NCBI GenBank assembly: GCA_024400195.1
Contig: JAKSNC010000009.1
Span: forward strand, 1-64,000
Direction of reading: 5' to 3'
DNA length: 64,000 bases
Source: Bacteroidales bacterium
GTDB lineage: Bacteria; Bacteroidota; Bacteroidia; Bacteroidales; F082
Shown piece after piece: positions 26,562 to 35,328 of this stretch (its first letter is position 1; each line of letters starts with the position of its first letter). The notes beneath the pieces are model-generated. The model saw only the letters and a list, made by a program, of their open reading frames with translations, was not told where the DNA came from and did no database searches. Position numbers and translations under genes: made by a program.

Positions 26562-27722
26562 TTAATCTATCGGAATCAATACTTTTTCGTAATTGATGTA
26601 TTGATAAATGTTCCAATATGTGTTTTCCTGTCCGTTGAAATAGTCGGTCGTAAAACGATATTTTGTTGAAAGGGTGCGTGATTCAAAACCTCCGAGATTG
26701 TAAGGAAATTCACGTCCGAATTGTTTCAGTGCGTTGAGGAAATACCATCCTGTATCAAAACCAATAAAGGCGTAATCTGTTGGTTCTGTGACATATCTCG
26801 ACCTGAAGTCGCACACAAAATGCTGGACGTCCAAATCGTTGTAGTCAATGAAGATGTCATCGAAGAAAACGGTTTTCATCTTCACTAAATAATCATCGAA
26901 AAGTCCGTCGTACCTACCCCACTTTGGCAGAGTGATTAGTGTAACATCAAAATCGTCGGTATAACGATTTATCACGTTGACGGCTTCTGCGGCGAGAGCC
27001 TTGTCATCGGCATAGACGATTACGACGTTTTCCATTTCGTTTGAAAACTCGTCTCTCAATATGTAGTGCTCTTCGTGTTGCAGCATGTTTACGTGCACGA
27101 CTTCACTTCCGGTGACGCTTTTTGCGATGTCTTCTATTTTGTAAATATCAGTCGTTGGTTCTTCGTACATATTGACGACAAACACTTTGGCCTCGGCGTA
27201 ATTTTTAGCGAGAAGTTGTCTGAGGCTTTCCATTTGCGCTTCTTCGGAAGGTTTTGTCTTGATAGCGGTCGGCATGTCGTTTATAAGCGAACTTCTGTTA
27301 GTTACGGGATTGACAATCGGTATATTGTGTGCCAAGGCGAACTTCGACAGCTGCTCGAACGGTTTTACGTGAAACGGCCCGACTATCAAATCCGCATTTG
27401 CGAGCCATGTATCGTTCAAAGCATCATTAACTGACGCAGTATCGGTCGTAATGTCGTAAACATTAAGGTCAATGCAGACTCCTTTTGATGTCGAGATGCT
27501 GTCAACAGCCATTATAAAGCCCTCATAAAACTGAATGTATGAGAATGGTTTCTGAAGCATTGTCTTTGACGACGACGACTGTCTGTATGTCACTTCATCG
27601 ACCTGTTCGAGATAAAGAGGCATCATCAGGGCGACGCGGTAAGTCGTATCGCATTGCGAAAAAGTCTTTCCGAATAATGACGAAATTGCAAATAATGCCA
27701 ATATAAATTTCTTCAACATCAA
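26562..27722 (-). CDS. Periplasmic binding protein-like (Peripla_BP fold) protein
   Basis: A 386-residue exported protein with signal peptide (MMLKKFILALFAISSLFGKT, then FSQ). The body looks like a type I periplasmic binding fold: VALMMPLYLEQV (first strand), YEGFIMAVDSI, ADLIVGPFHVKPFEQLSKFA, HNIPIVNPVTNRSSLI and a second lobe with VVIVYADDKALAAEAVNVI and YAFIGFDTGWYFLNAL. Such domains occur in amino-acid ABC receptors and in LpoA-like cell-wall regulators. No permease or ATPase gene is nearby, so transport is doubtful and an envelope regulatory role is possible. It lies between the YitT-family and YwqK-like genes with gaps of 12 and 16 bp. Confidence 0.8.
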   Translation of the reverse strand: MMLKKFILALFAISSLFGKTFSQCDTTYRVALMMPLYLEQVDEVTYRQSSSSKTMLQKPFSYIQFYEGFIMAVDSISTSKGVCIDLNVYDITTDTASVNDALNDTWLANADLIVGPFHVKPFEQLSKFALAHNIPIVNPVTNRSSLINDMPTAIKTKPSEEAQMESLRQLLAKNYAEAKVFVVNMYEEPTTDIYKIEDIAKSVTGSEVVHVNMLQHEEHYILRDEFSNEMENVVIVYADDKALAAEAVNVINRYTDDFDVTLITLPKWGRYDGLFDDYLVKMKTVFFDDIFIDYNDLDVQHFVCDFRSRYVTEPTDYAFIGFDTGWYFLNALKQFGREFPYNLGGFESRTLSTKYRFTTDYFNGQENTYWNIYQYINYEKVLIPID

Positions 27723-27734
27723 TATATTGTATTG

Positions 27735-28739
27735 TTATTCTTCAACCAAAGGTTTAAATCCGTTTCCGAGTATTTCCGTGCTGTCGAGAATATTGACGAA
27801 GGCGGTTGGGTCAACGGCATGGATGGCGGCTTTGAGTTTCACGAGTTCCCCACGCTGCAGAGAGACGTAAATCATGTGTCTTTCAGCACCTTCGAACATA
27901 CCTTTTCCGACGAAACTTGTCGCTCCCCTGCCGAGGTTCTTTATGATGTATTCGCGAATATCGTCAACTTTGTCGGTGATGATGAAAACGGTCTTCGGCT
28001 TGCTGAAACCGTCAACAACGACGTCTATCAAGATGCCTTCGATAAAGACCACGATGAACGAATAGAGAGGCAGTTTGAGGTTGGCCGTGATAGCGTCTAT
28101 CGACTTTTCGTTGCTGATGAACATTGTTGTGAATGTGATGATTCCGTCAACGATCATGACGAGCGTTCCGAGTGAAATCTTGGTGAATTTATGGAGAATC
28201 ATCGAAATGATGTCGCTGCCTCCTGATGTCGCGCCTGATTTGAACACGAGGCCGATGGCGACACCGTAGATGAGTCCTGTGACCATTGTATTCATGAAGT
28301 AATCAGGAAGGAAGTAGAACGACTGAATGCCGTCTGCTTCATATTCCACTTTGACTAACAAGTTGTTAAGTCCATCAGGCAGGTTGACGAGGTTGTGTGT
28401 GTCGTATATTCCCTGGTGAATAACGGGATGATAACCCCAAGACATCTCTATTACGTAAGAGAACGCGAATATAAGGATAGTCGATAAAATCGTCTTAAAA
28501 CCGAATTTGGGTCCGAGGATAAGCGTTCCTATCACGAGCAGCGGAATATCCATGCAGACGGCGTAGAGGGAGACCTTCCATGGTGCTATGGCGTTGAGAA
28601 CGTTTGACAATCCCCACGTGCCGCCCGGTGCGAGGTGGTAAGGGTTAGAGAACATGATGTCGCCCACAGCGAAAAGCAACGAGCCGATGATTAGCATCGC
28701 GTAAGCGTCTATTTCCTTCTTCCAGTTGATTTGTTTCAT
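27735..28739 (-). CDS. YitT-family membrane protein
   Basis: A 334-residue protein of the YitT family (two DUF161-type membrane repeats plus a C-terminal DUF2179 domain). The membrane part has YAMLIIGSLLFAVGDIMF, the conserved GGTWGLSNVL turn (about 37-46) and, in the second repeat, FKSGATSGGSDIISMILHKF (about 186-205). The soluble C-terminal part (about 245-330) begins SKPKTVFIITDKVDDIREYI and includes the conserved GRGATSFVGKGMF, as in DUF2179. The family's substrate is not established. A near-match -7 element (TATCTTCG, 28852-28859) lies about 113 bp upstream. It appears to lead the operon that includes the two envelope proteins downstream. Confidence 0.9.
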   Translation of the reverse strand: MKQINWKKEIDAYAMLIIGSLLFAVGDIMFSNPYHLAPGGTWGLSNVLNAIAPWKVSLYAVCMDIPLLVIGTLILGPKFGFKTILSTILIFAFSYVIEMSWGYHPVIHQGIYDTHNLVNLPDGLNNLLVKVEYEADGIQSFYFLPDYFMNTMVTGLIYGVAIGLVFKSGATSGGSDIISMILHKFTKISLGTLVMIVDGIITFTTMFISNEKSIDAITANLKLPLYSFIVVFIEGILIDVVVDGFSKPKTVFIITDKVDDIREYIIKNLGRGATSFVGKGMFEGAERHMIYVSLQRGELVKLKAAIHAVDPTAFVNILDSTEILGNGFKPLVEE

Positions 28740-28951
28740 ATTATGATGTTCTTTGTTGATAGTCGGTTTCTTATTCTATTGATTGTTAACAGTGTGTTGG
28801 ACGGCATCAATAATTTCGGTAACAAGTTTTCGAGTCTGCCATTTCAAAGCGCGAAGATAATGAAATTTAATCAGATAACGGCAAGAAATCATAAATTTCT
28901 TTCACTGCCTATAACTCTCCTTCAGACGCGCTGCGCTGCGTCTATGCAATC

Positions 28952-30508
28952 TCATATCACTTCCCACTCAGTGATATTCTTCTTCTCGCTCGAAAATCCA
29001 ACACCTATCTTGAACAGTTTTCTCGGATCTGCAGCGTAAGGCTCCGCATAGCCCTTATCGTCAATCTGCTTCAACGCCTCGGATGCCGTGCCGTCCAATT
29101 TAAATTCAAAAATATAAACGTAATCGTTTGTCTCGACGATGATGTCGGCGCGGCCTCTTGAGTTTTCCTTTTCAGTTAAAGTCGTGTAGCAGGATAAAAG
29201 TCTGAATATCAGGTACAAAGTATAATGATAATGACTCTCGTAGCTCCAAACGCGTTCCTGATAGTTCGCGTTGTAAGGGATTGAGGCGAAGAACGATGAC
29301 AGTTCGCCGCGGATGTCGTCGGTGCGGCCTTGCATGAGTGCCTTGTTTATCGTCAGTGCGAGAGGCTGCTGGACGTTAGTCATCTTGAAGTAATCGTTGG
29401 CCAGCAACGCCACAAAGCCTTTCTTCACCTCCACATTAGGGTAGTCCAATGCGTAGAAATAAGTGCCGCCGAGATTCTCATATCCTTTGATTGTCAGGTA
29501 GCCGCTCTGGTAAATCATCGCGAGAGGATCTTCGGTGTCCGCCTTGTAGTCCATGAAATAGCTGCTTTCATACTGCCGGCTCAGAATGTCACGCATATCG
29601 GTCTTGTTGCGGTCGAGCAGGCGCATGAGGTATGTCGGGGTGCCAGATGCGAACCAGTAGTCATTCAATTCCCGTTTCATCAATGCGTTTAGCACACTGT
29701 AAGGATTGAATATGTCGAGCATCTTTTTGGAGAAGTGGTAGCCGTCGTATTGCCTCTTGAGACGAAGATACATCTCATCCTTGGAATATCCGAGTTCCTC
29801 TGCCATCGCTTCTATCTCCGAATCGAAATATTCAACGAGTTCGTCTTTCGTGATGCCGCACAGCGCGTCGAACTTCGGGTTCATGCTGATGTCCTCCGAC
29901 TGGTTGAAGCCGCTGAACACGCTCACCTGCGAGAACTTGGTGACGCCCGTGAGAAGCACGAAGCGGAGATGCTCGTCGGTTTCCTTGAAGGTGCTGTATA
30001 TCTCTTTCAGCGCATCGCGGTTGAGCTGCTCCTGAGGCTCCATGAGCACGTCGAGCATAGGCTTGTCGTATTCGTCGATGAGGACTACAACCTTCCGGCC
30101 AGTCTTCGCGTGCGCCGCAGCGATGACGTTTGAGAAACGGATGCCGACCTCTTCGTATTTTTTACTGACACCGTACTCCTCCTCCCATTTGTCAAGACAA
30201 TTTCTCACGACATTGGAAATGTAACCAGGGGCTTTGAAATTACCTTTGGAAAAATCTATCCTGAACACAGGATATTGCGTCCAGTCTTTCTCCAACTCTT
30301 CGATTTTCAAGCCTTTGAAAAGTTCCTTCTCACCTTTGAAATAGCTTTCCAATGTTGATATTAACAACGACTTTCCGAACCTGCGCGGACGGCACAGGAA
30401 GCAGACATGTTTCTGCGCGAGGTTGTAAACGAGGTCTGTCTTATCCACATACACCATGCCTTCCTCGATGATGGTGCTGAACGTCTGGGTTCCGATTGGG
30501 TATTTCAT
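28952..30508 (-). CDS. AAA-ATPase-like / PD-(D/E)XK protein (DUF1703 type)
   Basis: A 518-residue member of the AAA-ATPase-like plus DUF1703 family, abundant and often multicopy in Bacteroidales. The N-terminal domain opens YPIGTQTFSTIIEEGMVYVD, with a P-loop FGKSLLISTLESYF (about 45-58) and Walker B-like VVLIDEYDKPM (about 140-150). The C-terminal PD-(D/E)XK-like domain has RADIIVETNDYVYIFEFKLD (about 453-472), where the Asp and the Glu-x-Lys form the nuclease core, followed by IDDKGYAEPY. The family's role is unknown; some propose a mobile or nucleic-acid role. It stands alone, with a repeat-rich spacer upstream, which suits a gene that has moved between loci. Confidence 0.9.
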   Translation of the reverse strand: MKYPIGTQTFSTIIEEGMVYVDKTDLVYNLAQKHVCFLCRPRRFGKSLLISTLESYFKGEKELFKGLKIEELEKDWTQYPVFRIDFSKGNFKAPGYISNVVRNCLDKWEEEYGVSKKYEEVGIRFSNVIAAAHAKTGRKVVVLIDEYDKPMLDVLMEPQEQLNRDALKEIYSTFKETDEHLRFVLLTGVTKFSQVSVFSGFNQSEDISMNPKFDALCGITKDELVEYFDSEIEAMAEELGYSKDEMYLRLKRQYDGYHFSKKMLDIFNPYSVLNALMKRELNDYWFASGTPTYLMRLLDRNKTDMRDILSRQYESSYFMDYKADTEDPLAMIYQSGYLTIKGYENLGGTYFYALDYPNVEVKKGFVALLANDYFKMTNVQQPLALTINKALMQGRTDDIRGELSSFFASIPYNANYQERVWSYESHYHYTLYLIFRLLSCYTTLTEKENSRGRADIIVETNDYVYIFEFKLDGTASEALKQIDDKGYAEPYAADPRKLFKIGVGFSSEKKNITEWEVI

Positions 30509-30542
30509 AATCTTTTGTTTTTACGGCTGCAAAATTACAAAA

Positions 30543-30722
30543 AAATTGGACAATTTGACAATTTGACCTTTTGACTCCCTCGAACCCTTCGAACTTTTTG
30601 AACCTCTCTTAACCGTTTGAACGGTCTAAAGTCTAAAGTCTAAAGTCTAAAGTCGAAAGTCTAAGGTCTAAAAACATTTCACATTTCGAATTACACATTA
30701 CGAATTACGAATTACGAATTAA
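30543..30722. repeat. Low-complexity spacer with tandem heptamers
   Basis: Begins with TTTGAC-type units (30548-30566 is shared exactly with 41403-41421). Then come seven tandem heptamers of GTCTAAA, two of them variant (30624-30672), and a series of ATTACGA units (about 30689-30722). No coding signal is seen. Confidence 0.9.
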
Positions 30723-30737
30723 ACTTGTTGCGCCGAC

Positions 30738-30841
30738 GATTGTTCGACTCCCTGCGGTCGCTCGCAATGACGCGCGGCAATTGGGAGGACAAAAACAAGA
30801 GATTGCTCGACTCCCTGCGGTCGCTCGCAATGACGCGCGGC
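30738..30841. repeat. Direct repeat pair of 41 bp ('RSLAMT'-type intergenic element)
   Basis: Two copies of a 41-nt element, 30738-30778 and 30801-30841, differing at one base. The core CTCCCTGCGGTCGCTCGCAA would translate as SLRSLA, the signature of a spurious intergenic repeat seen in many bacterial genomes. No target-site duplication or transposase is present. Confidence 0.9.
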
Positions 30842-30853
30842 GGTTGGTGGTGT

Positions 30854-30910
30854 AAAAAAATAGTAGTTGGTGTTGCGGCTTCGCCGCAACACCAACAACT
30901 ACTTTTTTTT
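30854..30910. terminator. Bidirectional terminator downstream of the SUMF1-fold gene
   Basis: A long hairpin with 13 uninterrupted pairs (GTTGGTGTTGCGG at 30866-30878 with its complement at 30884-30896), extended beyond a 3-nt bulge. It is flanked by A7 (30854-30860) and T8 (30903-30910). It lies 107 bp after the minus-strand operon ends at 31017. Confidence 0.85.
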
Positions 30911-31016
30911 AAGTTTTTTCAAACAAACATCGTCTTTGCGACCAAGCGTAGCTGAGTGGAGCAAACTTTTCTCCCATCTCCAGCTTAGCATTTCAGACTG
31001 ATGTCCTTTGGTGAAA

Positions 31017-32783
31017 CTAAAGAACAAGGACGAGGCGGAAACCATAGTAGTAGCCCCGTGAGTCGGGAGTATTGCTGTCCCGAGACGAGACACGGCAGTA
31101 CCTATCAAGGGTGCGCCAGCTACCGCCGCGAAGAACGCGGTAGGAGCCTAAAGACGGCCCCTGCTGGTCGGTCTGAGAATCGCTGCCGTAGTTCCCGTAC
31201 CGGTCCTGACACCACTCCAATACGTTACCGCTCATGTCGTAGATTCCGAGTTCGTTTGGCGATTTCGTTCCTACGGTGTGAGTCTCATAACTGCTAAATC
31301 CCCAATACCACGCCACTGCGTTTATATTGTTGCTCCCACTGTATTTGCACCCACCGTTCTTGTTTCCCCCTCGCGCCGCATACTCCCACTCAGCCTCCGT
31401 GGGAAGACGGAAGTTCGCCCCAGTCAGGTTGTTCAGCTTTGTGATGAACTCTTGGCAGTCGTCCCAACTGACACTCTCCACAGGAAGTTTGCTCCCCTTG
31501 AAATAGCTCGGATTACTGCCCATCACCGCCTCCCAAAGTTCCTGCGTCACCTCGAACTTCCCTATGTAGTAGTCGCCTAACGTCACGCTGTGGGTCGGCT
31601 TCTCGTCGTCAAATGCGTCGTCCTCCTGCTCGGAGGTCGCGCCCATCGTGAACGTGCCGCCCTCAACGGCAATCATCTCGAAGGTGACACCGTTAACGGT
31701 GAAGGTATTTTCGCCACTCTGCGAGATGAAGCTCTTCTGCTCGGTGAATGACGGCTCGTCATTTCTGTTTTCTTCAATCATTATGACCGGCAGTGCCATG
31801 TCTTTCGACGATGCCTTCACTACCCTGAAGCCCACGAGAGAGTTTGATCCAGTCGCCACCGAGTGTGATTTTGAATCAACGGTGCAGTTGTCGGTGCCGG
31901 AATAGCAGCTGCCTCCGCAGAAGACGTACTCATTTCCGGTCTTGTCGGAAGTCCATTCCGCCACGTTGCCGCACATGTCGTAGATACCGAAGGCGTTGGC
32001 TTTTTTCGATGCCACGTTGCGTGTTTTACCACCGGCGTTGTTGTAGTTCCACGCCACATCATGGGCTTTATTACTGCCGCTATATATAGTTGATTCTCCT
32101 CCTTTGGCCGCGATTGTCCATTCCTCAACAGACGGGAGGCGGCATCCGGCCCATTCGCAGAACGCCACCACGTCTTTGTAAGACAGGTTCGTGACAGGCT
32201 TAGACTGCGAATCGGTGATGCTGATAATTTTGCCGTTGTTGTCGGTGTTCCAGTTCACACCAGGTTTCTTCTCCCAGCTTGAGCCGTTCCACACATAACT
32301 GTATCCGGAAAGCTCCGCCGTCGTATTATATCCCGTGTTCTCCACGAACTGGGCGTACTGATAGACAGTTACTTCCGTCATGCCGATCTCAAACGGCTTT
32401 TCGCCGTCAACTTTAACATATTGCAGGTCGGCCTTATTCAGATAGCCGTCCTTGCTCGACTTCGCCACTATCTTGAATTTGACGTTGCTGTTGCTGAAGT
32501 AGCCCATTTCAGACACGGCATACCAGAAGACAACCTTCTTTTCACCCGAATGGACATTGTATCCGACGTCACCGCTCACATAATTCATAGGCCCGAGAAA
32601 AGTCTTTCCGTTGTTCAACGAGACATATAGATAAATATCCGACTTGTGTTGCAGGTCGTATGAGACATATATGACCGTATCCTGCTGTTGCACATCAATG
32701 TTGCTGAGATTATTCTGCGCCTTCATGTCGATTCCCGTGAGAAGGCAGACCAATGTCATTATAAATGTTATTTTAGCTTTCAT
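31017..32783 (-). CDS. Exported protein with two SUMF1/FGE-fold domains
   Basis: A 588-residue secreted protein. The start at 32783 gives a signal peptide (MKAKITFIMTLVCLLTGIDM, then KAQ); an ATG 12 codons upstream would lengthen it and overlap the caspase gene. Residues about 25-120 are a beta domain of unknown family. Two SUMF1 domains follow (about 120-325 and 355-588), with FGIYDMCGNVAEWTSDK and LGIYDMSGNVLEWCQDR. In formylglycine-generating enzyme the active site uses two Cys. Here only the second position keeps Cys in each domain (GGSCYSGTDNC and GGSWRTLDRYC), so copper-dependent catalysis is unlikely and a binding role is more plausible. It is the last gene of the caspase operon, 11 bp after the caspase gene. 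Confidence 0.88.
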   Translation of the reverse strand: MKAKITFIMTLVCLLTGIDMKAQNNLSNIDVQQQDTVIYVSYDLQHKSDIYLYVSLNNGKTFLGPMNYVSGDVGYNVHSGEKKVVFWYAVSEMGYFSNSNVKFKIVAKSSKDGYLNKADLQYVKVDGEKPFEIGMTEVTVYQYAQFVENTGYNTTAELSGYSYVWNGSSWEKKPGVNWNTDNNGKIISITDSQSKPVTNLSYKDVVAFCEWAGCRLPSVEEWTIAAKGGESTIYSGSNKAHDVAWNYNNAGGKTRNVASKKANAFGIYDMCGNVAEWTSDKTGNEYVFCGGSCYSGTDNCTVDSKSHSVATGSNSLVGFRVVKASSKDMALPVIMIEENRNDEPSFTEQKSFISQSGENTFTVNGVTFEMIAVEGGTFTMGATSEQEDDAFDDEKPTHSVTLGDYYIGKFEVTQELWEAVMGSNPSYFKGSKLPVESVSWDDCQEFITKLNNLTGANFRLPTEAEWEYAARGGNKNGGCKYSGSNNINAVAWYWGFSSYETHTVGTKSPNELGIYDMSGNVLEWCQDRYGNYGSDSQTDQQGPSLGSYRVLRGGSWRTLDRYCRVSSRDSNTPDSRGYYYGFRLVLVL

Positions 32784-32794
32784 GATCAACGGTT

Positions 32795-34462
32795 TTATTT
32801 GAGTGTGAATTCTTTCCATAATACTTCAAGTTCCGAAGGCATGTTCACCGTTGGTGTCTGGTCGTATGAGTTGAGGCTTGCTTCACGCATCACGCCGCGT
32901 TTGATTTTCGAGAACAGCTCATCAAGAGTAATTTCGCCGTTGCTGTCCTGCAGCGACTTAAGCAGATAATACGTGAACAGTCCGTGGCGTTTGTCCCTGA
33001 ACGAGTGTGCCGTCTGGAAGCCGTCGGCTGCACTGAAAACAATTACGTTTCCCTTAAGCACTTCTTCTTCGACATCAATGACGACAGACCTCGTGCCCTC
33101 GACCATCATCTGTCCGTTGCGTCTCGTGCCGCTGAAACAGGCGTCGAGGAATACCGTGACAGATTTGGCAGGCATCGTGCCGAGCGTATTGTAGAGTTTT
33201 TCAAGGCTGTAAAGCTGTTCGACATCGATTGGCGAGCCGTCAACAGGCACCATGTAAGCCTTCTCAGTCTTCACATCCGGCACGCCGTGACCGGCATAAT
33301 AAACCACGACATTTGCATCGCCTTCCCACGCCACGGCGTTTCTCGCGAGCCATTTCACGCCGTCGTTGAAGCCATTAAGTGTCGCGTCTTCGACAAATTT
33401 TATCTGCCTTTCCGGAATTCCGAGAGTCTTCATGCAATATTCCTTAAAAATCTTGCCGTCGTTGTTCGCGAACGGCACGTTGCCGACATATTCGCTGTTC
33501 TTGTAGTTCTCGTTGGCGATGATGAGGACAATTCCGTTCTCGTTGCTTTCAGACGTTTCCGGGATATTGACATCGACATCCGAGATGATGTCCTTTGCTT
33601 CAACCTGCGGAATGTCTGTCTTTTTCGCTATTTCCTGCTCAACCTGGTTGTTGAACGCCCCGTGAACGATGATTTCAATGGAGATACGGCGGTATTGTGC
33701 CCCCTTTTCCTTGTTCTCGACAGCATAAATTTGGAAGGTGTTGTCGGTTCTCTGCAAGACATTGACGAATGTCTTCAAATACTGTTCCACGCCTTGGATG
33801 CGCAGGAATCCGAGTTGTGAGTTCTGTGTTATTCCGCTCTCTTTAGTGACGGTCATCGAATGAAGTTGTCCGTTAAGGTAGATGAGTTTGTTGTTGAAAT
33901 CGCCGTACTCGCCGAAGTACGGTATCGCCGAACGTATCGGGCTGCCGTCGGTGGCGCCTGTTATTTTTATCGTGACCTTCTGACCTTTGGAAAAATATGC
34001 CGAGAGTTCGTTGTCGAGTTTGTTCCTGATGAACTCAAGTGTCATGGTACAGGCATTAGATGCCGTCAAATCATATTTACCTAAAGGATAATCATCGGTC
34101 TTGATGTTGTTCATTATCACGGTAAGATCCTTGTCGTGCACCACTGTCTCGTATGAAAAACCGAGGTTGAGGTTCATCTCGTCGCCGCCGTCTTCCGACT
34201 TCTCAATCTTAACCTCCGGACTCACGTCCACAACGATATTTTCCGTTTTATTCTCCTCTTTGAGAAAATCCTTTTTCTTCAGTTCCAACTCCTGCTGCCA
34301 GACTTTCTGAAGTTCTATGTTTGCCTCCTCTATTTTCTTCAGCACCGTCGCCCTGTCTTCAAGGACGACTGTGTAGCTCTTCGACACTATCTCCGATTCC
34401 TGGGCAAGACAGCAGAAGCCTGTGATAGCAAGTGCGAGCGTCATCAATAATTTTTTATACAT
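32795..34462 (-). CDS. Exported caspase-like (C14) protease
   Basis: A 555-residue caspase-fold protein with an N-terminal signal (MYKKLLMTLALAITGFCCLA, then Q). The start chosen is the ATG at 34462, not one 9 codons earlier. Residues about 30-90 are a Lys/Glu-rich helical region, and about 95-290 a beta/alpha region of unknown family. The caspase domain begins near 308 (GIVLIIANENYKN), with catalytic His392 in VVVYYAGHGVPD and Cys442 in TVFLDACFSGTRR, followed by VIVFSAADGFQTAHSF and GLFTYYLLKSLQDSNG. The dyad is intact. It is third in a four-gene operon of exported proteins. The target is unknown; since it is exported, it acts in the periplasm or outside the cell. Confidence 0.92.
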   Translation of the reverse strand: MYKKLLMTLALAITGFCCLAQESEIVSKSYTVVLEDRATVLKKIEEANIELQKVWQQELELKKKDFLKEENKTENIVVDVSPEVKIEKSEDGGDEMNLNLGFSYETVVHDKDLTVIMNNIKTDDYPLGKYDLTASNACTMTLEFIRNKLDNELSAYFSKGQKVTIKITGATDGSPIRSAIPYFGEYGDFNNKLIYLNGQLHSMTVTKESGITQNSQLGFLRIQGVEQYLKTFVNVLQRTDNTFQIYAVENKEKGAQYRRISIEIIVHGAFNNQVEQEIAKKTDIPQVEAKDIISDVDVNIPETSESNENGIVLIIANENYKNSEYVGNVPFANNDGKIFKEYCMKTLGIPERQIKFVEDATLNGFNDGVKWLARNAVAWEGDANVVVYYAGHGVPDVKTEKAYMVPVDGSPIDVEQLYSLEKLYNTLGTMPAKSVTVFLDACFSGTRRNGQMMVEGTRSVVIDVEEEVLKGNVIVFSAADGFQTAHSFRDKRHGLFTYYLLKSLQDSNGEITLDELFSKIKRGVMREASLNSYDQTPTVNMPSELEVLWKEFTLK

Positions 34463-34497
34463 AATTTGTTTGTTTTTGTGATTATTCACGTAAAGTG

Positions 34498-35328
34498 TTA
34501 TTTCGTTATGATAATCTGATAACCGGCGATTTCGGTCTTCTCATTGGCATCTATTTCATGATACCATTTGAAGAAATTCTGATAGTTGACCTCGCCGATA
34601 TACGGGATCTTTTTCTTTGTCGCGACAATAAAGATGAAATTCGTCTCCTTGTCGCCCTCGATATGGAGCCTGTAACTTATTTTCTTCTTTGCAACTTCGT
34701 ATTCGCTCGACAGCGGGAAACCGTAAGTCGTCTTTTCCTTCAGGACGATGTCGTTGTTGAAAGCGTCAATCGGATAAAGAAGATCACCTTCGCCGGTCGT
34801 GGTGTTTGTGAACCAGAACACGCGCAGGTAACAGTCCTTGTACGGCTTCACGGAAAAGGTGAGTTTGTCGTCGTTTTTATAATGAAAGTCGAAACCTTTG
34901 ACTTCCACCGCAAATTCCGGGTCTCTGCCTTTATCCGAGATGACATCGGCCACGATGGAAGCCGTTATGGTATAATTATTTCCGTCGTAGTTCGACTTGA
35001 ACTCTGGCTCCTTTTTCAGTATCACCGAGCCGCTGATGAACACGGAGTTTATCTGGTTGAAGTCTTCCTCCTCGTAATTCTGTTCGCCTTTGGCGATGGA
35101 GGAGAACGACATAGAACGCACGTCAGTAGGCAGTCCCGCCTTCCTGAGTGCGTTCTTCTTGGCTTCAAAGAGAGCCTTTTCCTTGGCCATTGCCGGCGAC
35201 ACGTCGCCGACGACATCCCAGCTGCCCTCCGCCTTGACGTTTCTCACAACGTCTTTCTGGCCGAACATCATTGAGCCGGATGTCATCAGCAAAAATAATA
35301 CGAAAGTCCTAACAAGAAACGGCCTCAT
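34498..35328 (-). CDS. Exported protein with LPP20-like N-terminus and DUF4384-like C-terminus
   Basis: A 276-residue secreted protein with signal MRPFLVRTFVLFLLMTSGSM (then MFGQ). Residues about 35-115 resemble the LPP20/FlgT-N-like domain, with a repeated Ala-rich helix (SPAMAKEKALFEAKKNALRK) followed by strands. Residues about 150-265 resemble DUF4384, a beta domain seen in caspase and Ser/Thr-kinase contexts (YLRVFWFTNTTTGEGDLLYP, then EKTTYGFPLSSEYEV). The start overlaps the stop of the upstream LPP20-like gene (TAATG), and the caspase gene follows after 35 bp. Family calls are by pattern only. Confidence 0.72.
   Translation of the reverse strand: MRPFLVRTFVLFLLMTSGSMMFGQKDVVRNVKAEGSWDVVGDVSPAMAKEKALFEAKKNALRKAGLPTDVRSMSFSSIAKGEQNYEEEDFNQINSVFISGSVILKKEPEFKSNYDGNNYTITASIVADVISDKGRDPEFAVEVKGFDFHYKNDDKLTFSVKPYKDCYLRVFWFTNTTTGEGDLLYPIDAFNNDIVLKEKTTYGFPLSSEYEVAKKKISYRLHIEGDKETNFIFIVATKKKIPYIGEVNYQNFFKWYHEIDANEKTEIAGYQIIITK

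Noticed and set aside
28922..28945. GC-rich palindrome after the DUF1703 gene as a terminator
   Set aside because: The stem is short and no U-run follows on the minus strand.
30624..30672. Tandem heptamers considered as a CRISPR array
   Set aside because: Units are 7 bp with no spacers, and no cas genes are nearby.
30725..30955. Open frame reading SLRSLAMTRG twice
   Set aside because: This is the translation of the 41-bp intergenic repeat and has no family or coding support.
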